DNA of 64,000 nt from Rosellinia necatrix. Taxonomy: Eukaryota > Ascomycota > Sordariomycetes > Xylariales > Xylariaceae. The stretch covers positions 1,860,001-1,924,000 of the forward strand of contig JAGYVD010000001.1 of the NCBI GenBank assembly GCA_021209875.1, read 5' to 3'. The stretch's first letter is position 1; each line of letters opens with the position of its first letter. Under the pieces are notes generated by a model. That model had not been told where the DNA came from and did not search any database. It saw only the letters and a list, made by a program, of their open reading frames with translations. Shown piece by piece: positions 34,591-47,159 of this stretch. A program made the translations under genes and the position numbers.

Positions 34591-37500
34591 TTACCATACT
34601 TCCTCCCAGAACATGAATGATCGGTGAAAAATTTCCTTCGCCTGATCACGACCAGTGGCCATCCCCCCCATAACCATGCAGTCATACAGGGCCGCTCTCA
34701 CGGCCTCAGGCATCTTCCCTGAGCTACCACATAAGCAGACAGCAGCGCCAGCGCGGAGAAGCGTGCAGACGGTTTCGTGGTGTTCGAGAAGACGGTTTTG
34801 GACGTATAGTTTATGCGGTTGATCTCGGGAGAAAGCTGTGATAACTTTAATACCTAGGTTCGACCAATCCTCTTCGAAAAAATAGTCAGCTGTACGGTTC
34901 CTCCCGCCATAGAACAAAATGCTATTTGTGCCGTGTGCAACACTTTTGCTAGCGGCAGCCGCTAGACGGTGGAAGAAGAGAGCACGAATAGGCGCGATGC
35001 CTGTGCCTGCCGCGATAGCTATAATGTGCCTGTGTGGTTCGAGAATCTCCTGCGGAAAGCTTGTGGACCGGATTGTAATATTGATTGGCGTACGTGGTTT
35101 GAGCGAAGCGATATAACGAGAACAGAGGCCTTGCCTTGTTTTACGCAACACCGTTTTATACTTCACCAATGCAACTATCAACTCCAAAGTAAGGTTATCA
35201 GGGGAGGCGTCGATCTTAGATATAGATGGATGTTTATCTGATAAGCGTCGAGCGGATGAATGTGGGTTGTTCGCAATACTGTACTCACGACCCCGTATGA
35301 CCGGAAAAATCGACGGGACATGCTGATAAGGTATCTGAACGCTAGGGAAGTCCTGTAGCACCTCGAGGATCGATCGCCGGGGTCTGGATGTATAATCCCA
35401 AAACTCATCAGAGTGGGCTGGATCTGCAAACTCCCTGAGTCTTTCTTTATGTGTGGGATCGTCTGTATAATGTGCAATTTCCGAGAAGAATGTCCGCCTT
35501 GGTATGCAAGTGATGTCGTAGTTATTGGTGAGAAGATCCCGCAGGGTACCGGCATGAAGGGGATAGCAGTTCCTAGGAACCACGCAAGGAAGTTCCATCC
35601 CCTGAGGAACATGTTGGAATGGCTTATCGGCAACACCACCCCATCCCATGAGATCAACAAGAGACTGTACATCATGAGTGAAATTTTTCGGGTAGATGAC
35701 CACCACATTACCAGGTAGAAGCTTAGGTAACGCAGGCATCGTAGGCCTATCCGTGTCGAGGGTTACACTGCTAAGGCATATAGCAAGATGGCGGACATCT
35801 TGCCAGTGAGAGTCGGGGGTCAATCGGGTGTTTTTCAATACCATGCCGAACCGCGAACCAGGTATAGGGAGTAGGGCAACAGGCGAATCTTCATCTATGC
35901 ATCCGGTGGACTCGTCGAGGGCATACTTAGCTGGTGCGTCTTTCAACACATTGGGTCTATCGAGTATATCCACACCACCTGGCCACTTATCCGCGGTTTG
36001 GTTCGAGAGGCGTGCAAGGATATTGTTATATAACGGCCGGTTTTCAACCTCGAGTTCGTACCTCAGTTTATATATGTGAGAAGGGGAGTTGTCGACATGG
36101 CTGAATACTGCGGCTTCCTTATCGAGCTCTCGGCCGTAGCTGTCGATATTGTGCCCAGACTTGCGGTTAGTGATTGAGGTCTCCTCGGGGGTGGTGGTTG
36201 TATGAGTGATAGCATTTGTGGGCGTATCGGTGTTGTTGGTATGAGGGCCGCCCATCGCTGCGATAGTGTTGCGGCCGGGAATTTGTTCATTGTCTGAGAT
36301 CATGGCCAAGTCCTGTTTTACGGGCTCAATAATAAACTTAGGGGATAGCTGCACATCTCGCGATATTGGTGATAGACCTAAGGGTAATGGCCACTGTTTT
36401 TCAATATATGCTTGCAGAGTAAGACACCACGGCAGGAATGTTCCATCAATGCTTTCAACACGTCAGTTTTTGCTACATTAAACACTAGTATCGGGAAAGG
36501 ACCATGCCATGAGCCTCGCAACTTACCCGTCCTCGTGTCGCTCGTTAGCCTCGCCACGAGGCAGAAACTCTATTGCACCAAGCTGTTCGAGGCGTTTGTG
36601 AAGTTTTCGTGCAGCCCAGTTATACCTATCCAAGCGGTAATAGAAGATGTCAGCAGATATCGAGAGGCAAGCAGACGAGGGAGCCCAAGAGGTCTGCGCC
36701 TACGCAGCATGCCTTAAACAAGATCGGAAGCTAAGAGAAGGGAGGAGCTACGCACTGGAAATATGAACTGTCGCCAAGGCCAAAGGTGGTGAAGTTGACT
36801 TGGCGAAGACAATTCGGCGGAAGGCGTTTGCGAAGGAGGCTCTTCCAGAATTTGCGGGCGTTCTTGGGCAAGTCTCCCTGCCCAGTGGTAGAAACGACGA
36901 AGATGACGAGGGGATATTGTAATAAATCACCCTATAAGATGGAAACCGGGATGTTAACGACAATACCAGCCTCGACGATGGGTTGACTGGGGATTGCGAA
37001 GCTTAGGTTTACAACCGGGAGTGGTAAAGGTAGGCAAAACGGCGTAGCTGAGGCTAAGACCGAGAGAGGTTGAAAAGAGATAGAGGGGAAAAGTAACCAC
37101 TACCTGCTTACACGTACACACAAACATGTGTGTGTATGGATGGACGTACATGCCTACCGAAACGCCTACATGCCTGCCTCCCTGCCCACCTGCTGACCTA
37201 CCCGCCTGCTCTGTTCGTTCACCTGCCGGCATTACCTACCACTTTACATATGCAAGTGAATGGGCTTGCCTCACTAGTCTGGCAGATTTGTAGGCTTCGG
37301 ATCAAAATACAAGGTACCGGATTTTCCCACAAGCTACCTCAGGTGGGTGAAGGCCATGGTGAAGGCCATGGGGCAGGTGATCAAAATGGTTTTTGTGCAA
37401 GCACTTGGGTTTTCGCTTTCTCGACGTACCAGTTTGACATCATCCATCTCCTCAAGTAGGGTCCGAAAGTGCAGCCTCCTCGCCATCCGCTCAATGTCAC

Positions 37501-37591
37501 TGGCAGACTCCTCGCTGTTCCCTGTCTCGGACCCATAAAGGATGAGCATTTTTCGATGCTCGAGAATTTGGGCATCTTGGTTGGACGCCAT
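34591..37591 (-). CDS. TAH18: NADPH-dependent diflavin oxidoreductase Tah18 (Ndor1)
   Basis: Exons on the minus strand: 37591-37430, 36931-36756, 36625-36527 and 36451-34591 (TAA); 765 residues. An N-terminal flavodoxin domain (YGSETGNSEE near 20-28, FVVSTTGQGD, FGLGDSSYFQYNWAARKL) is followed by an FAD-binding ferredoxin-reductase domain with REYS near 530 and an NADPH site with AAGTGIAPIRA near 627, FYGGRNR and CGSSGKMPEAVR near 718. It ends in the family's FWEEVW tail. With Dre2 it feeds electrons from NADPH into cytosolic iron-sulfur cluster assembly. Introns are 498, 130 and 75 nt, all GT-AG; the first is long for this window. The protein is longer than the roughly 600-residue norm, partly because of a low-complexity Thr/Asn-rich insert (about 185-235) between the flavodoxin and FAD parts. 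ATG 37591 puts the FMN-binding loop 20 residues in, as usual. Confidence 0.94.
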
Positions 37592-40500
37592 GGGTTGTCG
37601 ATGATAGTAATGATGAATGATGGGGGCAGTCGAGGTGGGGGTGGACAAATGCCCTCAATGTATTCTGCTGTTATTAGAACCGGGCCGTCTTTGCCTTCTT
37701 CGTCTTCGTCTTCGTCTTCGTCCTCGTCTTCGTCCTTGTCTTCATCAAGTGCCTTGCTGCATCAAGTAAGCTCGGGTAGTAAGTAGGTAGGTAGGTAGGT
37801 AGTTAATTATATTCAGCGCCATATAACCTAAAGAAGGGAAATCGCCACTGCGCCTGCCCATCCACTGCCTATTCGTGACTAAGTAGGTAGATAGGCGCCT
37901 GCACTTTCGGACATGCTTATGTCATACACGTATATTATTGGTTAACATGTTAAGGGCATGCCGTAAGTAGGCTGGTAGGTAGGCTACCTATATACCTAAG
38001 GTACCTACCCGGCCCTGCGAGACCGGATACCTGCCTGGGTGGGTGGATGAGCACCTGCGGTATTTGCGGTACCTACGTGAACAAGGCACAGAGGATATCA
38101 AGTAGCTTATTCTTAGAAGTTGCAGACCAGTCCTCCTCGTTCTGAGCCTCTTGGGCGAGATACCGGGCAGACACTTAGGAAAGATGGATGGATGGGGTGT
38201 CAAATATTGCACGTGAAAGCCACCCGGGAAGTGTAGCAATACCTAAATGACTTAACTATCTACAAATACGGTAGTAAGTACGAGGGTACTTGTATGCGGG
38301 GTTGGACGGGCTAAAGTTACCTAATACACTATGTACATACCTACCTAGGTTAGATGATTATCTAGGCATTATGCAAAAGATAACTACTTGTTTTTTGATA
38401 AACGACTCGCTTATCAAGTTCTAATTCTTTATATTTCTACATCCTTTTTATACCTACTCTCCCTATCATACTTTTATCAGATAGTTTGCTACCTAATTCA
38501 CACCAGGCTCCTCTATCTTATTAAACTTTCTATGTACGTAAATAGGTAGCCTCAACATTACCTAGGTATATACCAACCTAAGGTAGGTACCTAATGACTG
38601 GGGGGCTTGAACTTCAAGGTGTACTCCCAGTTAGGTAAGAGTAAATTGTAAATATCTACCCAGGTAGTAGTAGTAGCATTAACGTCTAGTCTAGGTGTCT
38701 GACAGTGCTAGTATCTACCCAGGTAGAGGTGTTATGTATATTTGAACTCATACCTATACTCATAAGGAATACAATACTTGTAGCAATACAGTATTGCAGT
38801 ATCTGAAAATGGAGCTATAGAATGCGGGGTAGGGGTGGGGGAAAAATGCAGGGGGGTTGATGTAGAATCACTCAACAGGTGGCTAAGCAAATGTACTGAC
38901 CGGTACATTTTAAGCTTAATATGCCTGTGGGTACGCGGGCTACGGCCTCGGCAAAACTGAGATCTAAGTTGTATAGTCCTCTTTCCGTACGGAGTAACTG
39001 ACCTATTGTGTGATATAATACCTATGCAGGTAGTACATGTTCTCTGCTTTCCTCCTCTAGCATTATGCACGTAATAACTATTGGACAGGGTGCCTAGTTA
39101 GCTACAAGAAGTGCAGGTGCCATTTCTGGACAGCCGGCCAGCGGTGCATGGGTTGAAAAAGCAATCTAACCTGGAACAGTTTATAGATGGCCCTTGTTGG
39201 TTGGCTAAACTACACTACATGCGACCTAGCACAGTGTGCTGTGACTACAAGCAAGTGCCTCCAGAATGGAAGTTGTGCCCAAAGTACTCAGGCAGTTTTG
39301 GGTTCTAACGAACATCTATTATGGCAAACTCCTGTTGTGCCGATCCACTAAGCAGTTAAGTAAGCAGTACATAGGTAGATGCCTGATATCTAGCTCTGAT
39401 GTAAAAACTTAAAGAATATTCAAGAAGTACCTAGGTAGATCATACATAACTAGCTACCTGGGTTGAGTCTCGGATGGGTCGGCGGCCTAAAACGAGAGCA
39501 TTTTGGTGCAACACATTGGCATGGCCAATCACATCGGAACAACTGCCTGACCAGCTTACATGCTACCCCCTACCATACTACGTAGTAGAGTCAAGCTCTC
39601 GACACCTGAAATCTAACTTCCACGAACCTGGGCTAGCCTTCATGCATGAAACCCGAAAGTGACCGAGAGGCGTAATATGCAGGAACGGTGTGATCAGAGA
39701 GGAACCGGAGCCGCAAATGAGAGCCCTTGGAGACAGACATTGTGTTGGGGTAGCAACGTGCAAAGTCCTGGGCCAAGACATACGGGACCCTCGATGGCTT
39801 TTGGAAAGTTCTCATCGCCGCTGACAGCATCACACTTCTCTTTTCAACGAGGTGGTTATCGTGACCTATCCTTCTACCAGATGGTTTTGGGTGCCTTAAG
39901 GATTACCCTGAGTGGGTAGACAAGCGGCCGGCATCCTGAACTGGTCACTTTCTGTCTCGATGAGATCGCTTTACTGGTACCTTATTCAGTAGATATATCG
40001 CAATAACATCAAGAGTAAAGGCTTCAATATAAACCGACGGTATGAGGCGATCCGTCTGAGCACCTGGGATGTTGGGAGGCTGCGCGAAAGATCTTGTGGT
40101 CGTATGTCAACGTATGCTTGTCCAATTCTCCATGTGCGACGGTGATTTTGGACGTGATTTTGGACGTGGCATGATGATTGGCAAATTACTTCGTAGAGCC
40201 CTGTGGTATCAAGACGGCTATTATTCGCAGCCCTGCTGACTAGGGCCGAAGATTGCTCGTTACTGCTACCGAGATTGCGCTGTTCCTCTGATGGGCCGTG
40301 GAATTGTCATCCACAGCGGATACAGCCTTGTCACGACGCCCATGTCTTACCCATCTCTATGCTTCATGCGCTTGATCGCTGTCATTTAATCCCGCTCTGG
40401 GCCCCAGAAGACGAAATCGCTTTGGTGGATGACTGACTGACTTACTTACTTGCTTACTTAACGGAACTCTAAAGGTGTCAATTGTACTTGTATTCCTGTG

Positions 40501-43077
40501 AAGTAGAAGGACATTATGACTACTCGATTGCTCCATCCCCTCTCATGCCTTGGGTAGTAGCCATAGCCCATATGCATTTTTTCGCGGTTGTCTGCTTATC
40601 GACACTAGCGCCGATCCGATCAACCACCCCTTTGAGGAATTATATACAGTTTCTGATGTTACTTTTTATGGTTTCCCTGACAAGCGCCCTGTGCAAATTC
40701 ATCCATGAGCCACGTAGCCCACGTGTACGAAAACGAATTGCATGTGCATGTTCGTCATGTAAAGCTCCGATTTAGGGGAGTTTGCTGTTTCAGGCGCCGA
40801 CGGTCTCAGGGGGGTGTTGCTGGGACGGTTCCTGTCCCCTTCCCCTTCTTCATTGGCATTGTTGTCCTCATTATTGCCGCCATTGTTGCCCCTGTGGAGC
40901 CCTCGGGCCAGCGGTTCAGTGCTTTCCCACTTCCTTGGGCGGCGGTACCTACCCGATGGGCTACTCACGGAGCGAGGTATTCGCCCTATGTGGCCATTGT
41001 GTCAGGGGCCCCAATAGGTCGTATCACTGTTAGCTGGGGACGACCTATTCCCGCTTGAGGCTGGGGTTGAAGGGGTTGGCGGAATTACGAATTGTGGCAT
41101 TTGGCTGGTAGCCATGACGATGGCCGTGACTTTGTGACCTAAGACCGATCAATCGTTATATGTGTTTGGACGATCAGTGGCAAGCTGGTGTCGAGTATCC
41201 TGCGGACTAAAGAGTGGAGTGCTGTTCCCTGAGGCTTAGCCAATGGCCAGCCCGGGACCAGTTGGGGGAAGGTTCTTATTGCTATTATGCATATCATATA
41301 AAATTCTCCGCTACTTTGCCCCACTAAGTCTTGATGGTTCATCTACTACTTACCTACATATAAGTGCCTACCTACTAGGTATGTATATAGCGTATGCTCC
41401 CGTAGTTATTAAGTATTTGGCATCATAGAGTATGAATAGCGTGAGTAATTCTTTACAGAAAAAATGGGGTTCACGGGGAAATCGATTGGGAAAAAGGAAA
41501 AAAATTTAAGAAAAGGCGCCGATGGGGGCGACACAGATGGGGGATGCGAGGAAAAACTACCTACTCCAGTCGGTACCATAGTACTTGCTAAATCTTGGGT
41601 AGATATGTAACTACCTAGGTACATGCTGTGCTGGTCTTCCAGAGGACCTAACCCTTGATATATTGTGGGTTTCACCAGGCTTTAAGCAGGGTCCTCGTAG
41701 GGTCTGGCCCGAACTTGACGATGGGGCGTTTTCGGTGTATGTAATCATAACTTCAACACCTTATGAGGTGTTAAAGGTGAACAACAATAGATATATGTAT
41801 GTATGTGCACTATGTGTCCTGCTACAGATCGTGCCAAGTGGACCAAGACAAGGTCAGTTTTATACTACATGCTCTCAAGCAACCATGATATGTAAATTAT
41901 TTCGCAAGTTCGTCAATAAACGATTAATTAGCCCGATCGTCCTGTTCATGGCATTAAAGTGTTGGAGCGGACCTCCTGATAGCTGCGATCTCTTATCTAA
42001 TCAAAGGGGGTCATGTCATGGCCACATGCCATCTGACGCATCTTTTCCTTACGGACCCATAGTTACAAGCAGTTGCGGCCAAGTGCGTCATGCGGCAAGC
42101 AGCTTCTACCGGGTAGTATATTGCATAGCAGATACTCTTCACCTTTTACCTAATATGGCCACAGCAGACGTGGGTTTGGCTTGTGGTGCTGAATTTCTTC
42201 TAGGGTTTCTGGATTCTTAGGTACCCAACACTCCAAAGTTCTGTTGTAGGTTGACTAGAGAAGTTACACCCTTCCACGGGGCAGGAGCCAATCAGGATAT
42301 ATAATCGTTGGCAGGTACACCACCCACCTACTGAGGTGCCCTAAGCCAACAAATCGGGGTGGATAGTGTCGATGTACCTGCCAACTCTGCCTGGCGCTCT
42401 CTTCGCATCCCTGGGACTTTCATGTAGTAAACGGCCTTGGGACGATCGTCTTATACAAGGCACCTACCTTCCTTCGGAAATGCTTATGGTCTGCTCTCTC
42501 CTGACTTCCGCTACTTATTATCAGCGCTCAAAAACCTCCCTCTTGAGACAGGTGCAGTATTCACGTTTAGTCGCTCCTGCAACACAACCCCCCTGGTATT
42601 TACTGCCGCTCCATTTATTGCCGTTATAAAAGTGGATATGTGGTAAAGCAAAAAGGATACGTACTTCTTCAACTGAACTTTTGATTGGTTGATTATTTAG
42701 TTCCCCCTTTCCCCATTCGTCGTTTCTTCCCACGCCTGCCGTGTGCACATCCAACAAAGGGCCCACAAGCATCGAAACACCCGTGGACCGTTCAAAAATT
42801 TCTGGCACGTCGCAGCAACCTACTTTAGTCCTTTTCTCCCCTTCCTCTTCACACCTCTCAATCCAAATCAATCAAGTCAAACTTGTGTCAACTTTCGACC
42901 AACACTCAAGTCTTCCCAACTTCTAGGGCACGTAGCCACCCTATCTTCCTCCCCCGACATCAACCGTTGTTCACGCGTTCAATTACTGAAACGCTCCGCA
43001 AACGTCTACGCATCTCTATCTCCTGCTATTACGACCAACCTTTGCATCACCACTCCCATCCACACTCACTAGACATC
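37592..43077. other. 5.5-kb spacer between TAH18 and the RRM gene
   Basis: Divergent upstream region of TAH18 and the two-RRM gene. It holds a TTCGTC hexanucleotide repeat (37696-37746), dense TAGG/CCTA motifs (37780-37805, 37970-38010, 38330-38720, 39360-39470), an AT-rich block near 38380-38560 and, from about 42700, a C/T-rich leader with many CAATCAA/CATC words before the RRM gene ATG. Frames such as 41663-42220 have no recognisable content. Confidence 0.5.
37696..37746. repeat. Hexanucleotide TTCGTC repeat
   Basis: Imperfect tandem TTCGTC (GACGAA on the minus strand), about 100-155 bases upstream of the TAH18 ATG, so in its promoter or 5' UTR. The minus frame would read Asp-Glu repeats but has no ATG. 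Confidence 0.85.
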
Positions 43078-44513
43078 ATGGCCAGCACTGTGGAGAAGGT
43101 CACCCAGGTTGCCGAACAGGCTGTCAACGACGTTACCAACGCTTTGAGCAATACGTCGCTCACTGAAAACAAGGACGAAAACAAGGATGCCGTCCATGCC
43201 AGTGCTGCTGAGGGTCGCCGCCTGTACATTGGCAACCTCGCTTATGCGACTACCGAGGGGGAGTTGAAGGAGTTCTTCAAGGGTTACCTTGTGTAAGTTT
43301 TCCTTGAAAATATTTTATATCTTATTTAGTCCATCTTGACCTATGAATTACGGGCTGTCTATCCTGCCTCTGCCACCTTGGGACCCTCGTCGGAATGCAC
43401 TAGACCAGAGGAAGAATAGCATTAAGCTATGATACCCCTTTGCTCGTATTCCACTTCATTCGATCGATTTGTACCTATTACAGGATGGCCACTCGGCTTG
43501 CTATGCTATTTTTGGACGGCTTGTCGGCTGACTCTATCACAGCGAGTCCGTCTCCATTCCTAAGAATCCTCGTACCGACCGCCCTGTGGGCTACGCTTTC
43601 GTCGATCTGTCTACTCCTAGCGAGGCTGAGCGTGCCATTGGGGAGCTTTCGGGCAAGGAGATTCTTGAGCGCAAAGTATCTGTCCAGCTAGCTCGTACTC
43701 CCCAACCTGCTGGCGAGAAGGTCGAAGGCGCTTCCGGCGGTGAAGGCGGTGAGGGTTCTAGGCGCCGGGCTTCTGGCCGTGGCCGTGGCCGAGGCCGAGG
43801 ACGTGGTGGCCGGACCGGACGTGGCGGACGAGCTGTATGTTAAAATCTATGCGATCACCCGTTCGATCGGAAACGGTGAGACTAATTTTGTATGTAGGAC
43901 GGTGGAAAGGATGTTGCCGGAGAGGAGACTGCCGAGAAAAACGAGGCTCTCCCCGACGCCTCTGAGGTTCTGCCTTTAACCGACGTTACCAACAAAGCCG
44001 ATGCTGACGGGTCTGATAAGAGCAAGAAGGGTCCTGCTCGTGAGCGCCGAGAGCGTGGACCTCCAGCTGACGGTATTCCCTCTAAGAATAAGGTCATGGT
44101 TGCAAACCTGCCTTACGACCTAACAGAGGAGACTGTAAGTACTTGCGGCGCACCGTTGCGCCTTGTTTAAGGCAAAAGATGCTAATTCTACTGGATAGCT
44201 CAAAGAACTCTTCCAAGCCTACGAGCCTTCTTCTGCGAAGATTGCGCTCCGGCCTATTCCCCGATTTATGATCAAGAAGCTTCAGGCACGTGGCGAGGCT
44301 CGCAAAGGCCGTGGTTTCGGTTTTGTTACTCTGGCTTCTGAGGAGCTGCAGCAGAAGGCCGTTACGGAGATGAACGGCAAGGAGATTGAGGGTCGTGAAA
44401 TCGCCGTCAAAGTCGCGATCGATAGCCCCGATAAGACTGACGAGGAAGCGAACATTCCCCACGAGAACGAAACCAATGGCCAAGAAGCGGCCGCCGCCCC
44501 TACCGCCGCCTAA
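43078..44513 (+). CDS. RNA-binding protein with two RRM domains and an RG-rich linker
   Basis: Exons 43078-43292, 43543-43834, 43898-44134 and 44199-44513 (TAA); 352 residues. Introns of 250, 63 and 64 nt are all GT-AG; the last has a perfect GCTAAT branch. RRM1 (about 43-118) has RNP2 LYIGNL and RNP1-like PVGYAFVDL, and is completed only by splicing intron 1. A linker rich in RGRGRG follows (about 140-168), then an acidic/basic segment. RRM2 (about 233-320) has RNP2 VMVANL and RNP1 KGRGFGFVTL. The C-terminus is acidic and Ala-rich. The layout resembles S. pombe Rnp24 and related fungal RNP proteins; the RNA target and process are not shown by the sequence. Confidence 0.9.
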
Positions 44514-45798
44514 ATTTACCACTCGACCTCTTTGTAAGCATGTGCCTATTTCGATGAGGAGTGGAGCCAGACAATCATCCCTACAACCATTGGCAAACAT
44601 CGTTTGAGCACGCTGTGTGCGTGGGTGCGGAGCATTTGTAGCGGGTGAGGAGCAACTGAATTTATGATAGATACGAACCCGAGACCAGTAGTTGATATGG
44701 CTTTTGATATTATCGACAGGGTGTTGTCGTGAGAATAATGCCGCCGCACTCTTGATAGGAGTCGGGCCATGATGCTTCTGCTTCTGACGTCCATATTTAT
44801 TCTCACGGGTTATTTTCTCAGTCTCTCACGCATAATTCTCGGATTGTACACTAGGTGGCGGCCAGAAAAGGCGTTAACTGGGACTGGGAAAAGTTCTCGA
44901 GCGAAAATAGAGATAGGAGTGCTTGATTTTGGGCATCGTTGTGTCGAGTTTTTTTGTCTTAAATACGCTTCGGGTGAAGTACGCTAGCAAAGCCGAGAAA
45001 TGCTTTCATGGAATTCATGGTTTACATGAAATGGAGCTACTGTACATGCGTAAAAGGGGTCCATCGGGTTGAATGCTACGGTGGGTATGTACCAGGGCTG
45101 TTGCGATTGTCGCGAACCTTTTTACCTTTCCATCCGACATGGAAGACCCTTGCTAGTCAATTTCCCGCTACCGCACCTTAAAATAATTGTGTTCGCTCGA
45201 GTGCAGTATATGTATGTGCATACGTATGCGCCGTACTGCTGCTGAGGTACCAGGTATTCTATGAGGGGTACTGCCTAGTGGGTGGGAATGTGCATACTTG
45301 TAGATGATGTATGTAGCGGAATATATATATGCCTACTAGATATTATGTAAGTTAGTATCCCCTATTTGATCTAAGGTTGTGTCCCTGGAGTGTAGGCACG
45401 TATAGTGAGTAGGTACCTAACCTACTACCTAGTACCTAGGTACTACCCTAGGTAGGTAGTTTAGACTTCCCCTAGGCAAGGGGTATCTCCCTAACCTACC
45501 TACCCAAGAGTACCTACCTACCTAGGTAGGTACCTAACCTACAAGTAGGTAAGTACATAGTGTAGGTACAGGTACTCAGTCCAACCGTTTTGGCAGAACT
45601 TCGGGACTATGACCAGGCGCTGATCAGCCAATCACACCACTAGCCAGATGAATGGACGGTATGGACATCTTGGCTTGAAGGACTGGATACAAGAACATCT
45701 CCATCATCGAGGAGAACTGTATCTTGTTTCGACCTGCATCATATGACTAAATAGCCATCTTACCGAAACCAGAGCGACTTCAAGCGACAAGCGGAAAG
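44514..45798. other. Spacer with the densest TAGG/CCTA palindromes
   Basis: 3' flank of the RRM gene and promoter of the ArfGAP gene. The block 45400-45580 is almost entirely TAGGTA/TACCTA words and includes the perfect palindromes AGTACCTAGGTACT (45431-45444) and TACCTACCTAGGTAGGTA (45515-45532). No gene. Confidence 0.6.
45400..45580. repeat. Cluster of palindromic TAGGTA/TACCTA motifs
   Basis: Overlapping palindromes centred on CCTAGG, 14 and 18 bp long, with many half-sites in both orientations, starting about 400 bases and ending about 220 bases upstream of the ArfGAP start codon. The same word recurs in most spacers of the window. Confidence 0.85.
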
Positions 45799-47159
45799 AT
45801 GTGGGAAGTCGACCCTGAGACGAGATCAAAGGTACGATGAGCATGCGCATCCTACCCCGGACCATGTACCGTTTCCCTCAAGGTGTCGACTCTCACTGAC
45901 TGCCGCGATCATCGCACGTCTTTTCCAGCTTCTCGCGATCCAGAAGACCAACAACAACAACAGCTGTTGCGACTGCAACGCCCCGAATCCGCAATGGGCA
46001 TCCCCGAAGTTCGGCGTTTTCATCTGCCTATCGTGCGCTGGCGTGCACCGCGGCCTCGGCGTCCACATCTCCTTTGTGCGCTCCGTGACCATGGACGCCT
46101 TCAAGCAGGCCGAGATTGAGCGTATGCGGCTGGGCGGCAACAACGGATGGCGGTCGTTTTTCGAAGGGCACGAAGATACCAAGATGCGCGGTCTGAGCTG
46201 GGACGACGCGACAATCGCCGAACGATACAGCGGCGAGGCCGGCGAGGAGTGGAAGGAGAGGCTCAGCGCTAAGGTCGAGGGCAGAGAATACGTCCCTGGT
46301 GAGCGACGGAGCACGCCACAGCCCGCCGCGAGCGCAACCACGAAACCGCTCACCAGTGGTTCGCGGCAGATCAGCCGAACCGGTACGCCGCTAAGCGGGA
46401 CAAGGAGGGCCGAGAGCCCGCAGTCCATTGGCGGCACTAAAGCAAAGGTTGACGACAAGTACTTCGCGCGCCTGGGCGAGGAGAATGCGTCGCGACCTGC
46501 CGATCTACCGCCAAGCCAGGGAGGGAAATACGCTGGCTTCGGAAACACAGTCACACCGACGGACACGGGCAGTGGCTTGAGCATACCAGACCTAGGGGAG
46601 CTACAGAGGGATCCGGTCGGGGCGCTGACGAAGGGATTCGGGTGGTTCACATCTACGGTCACAAAGACTGCCAAGGGAATCAACGACGATTTCATCCAGC
46701 CTACGGCTAAGCAGGTGAGTTCCGCGTTTTCTATTTAGCCTGTCCCACGTTACCTCCCATCCGTGCTATCGAGGACTTCGAATGTGGGTGTTGGGACAAA
46801 GGCCGCTAACGATATTATGCACACAGCTGTCGGATTCCGAGTTTGCGGCACAGGCCCGGTTCGCGGCGGGCAATGTGGGTCGTGTGGCCCAGGTAGGCGC
46901 CGCGAGCGCCCACGAAAGATTCAACCGCTTCGTTGAGGGGCCCGATGCGGACGGCAGCGGTCGGCCACATCGGTCACCGATCGACGAGAGCAAGAAGGAC
47001 TTTTGGGACGACTTCTCGTCACTGGCGGATCAGAGACACGGCACGGGCACCAAGTACAGTTCCATCGGCACATCCGCTATGGGCAAGGCACCGGGGAAGA
47101 GTACTGCGCCGGCGGCGGCGGCGGCGAGTAAGAAAGACGACGAGTGGGATGATTGGTGA
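45799..47159 (+). CDS. GCS1: ADP-ribosylation factor GTPase-activating protein (Gcs1/ArfGAP1 type)
   Basis: Exons 45799-45831, 45929-46714 and 46827-47159 (TGA); 383 residues. Introns of 97 and 112 nt are GT-AG. The first exon gives only [11 protein letters not shown]. The ArfGAP zinc finger follows at once: C24-x2-C27-x16-C44-x2-C47, with the conserved [24 protein letters not shown] pattern split here as [11 protein letters not shown] and [10 protein letters not shown], including the arginine finger R52. A mid-region helix [18 protein letters not shown], rich in Ser/Thr/Gly with bulky hydrophobics, resembles an ALPS curvature-sensing motif and supports Gcs1/ArfGAP1 rather than Glo3. The end DDEWDDW is acidic/aromatic. 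It stimulates GTP hydrolysis on Arf1 during COPI and Golgi traffic. Confidence 0.94.

Noticed and set aside
41663..42220. Plus-strand frame of about 185 codons in the spacer
   Set aside because: Begins with a non-ATG codon, contains no domain, and has no coding bias that I can see.
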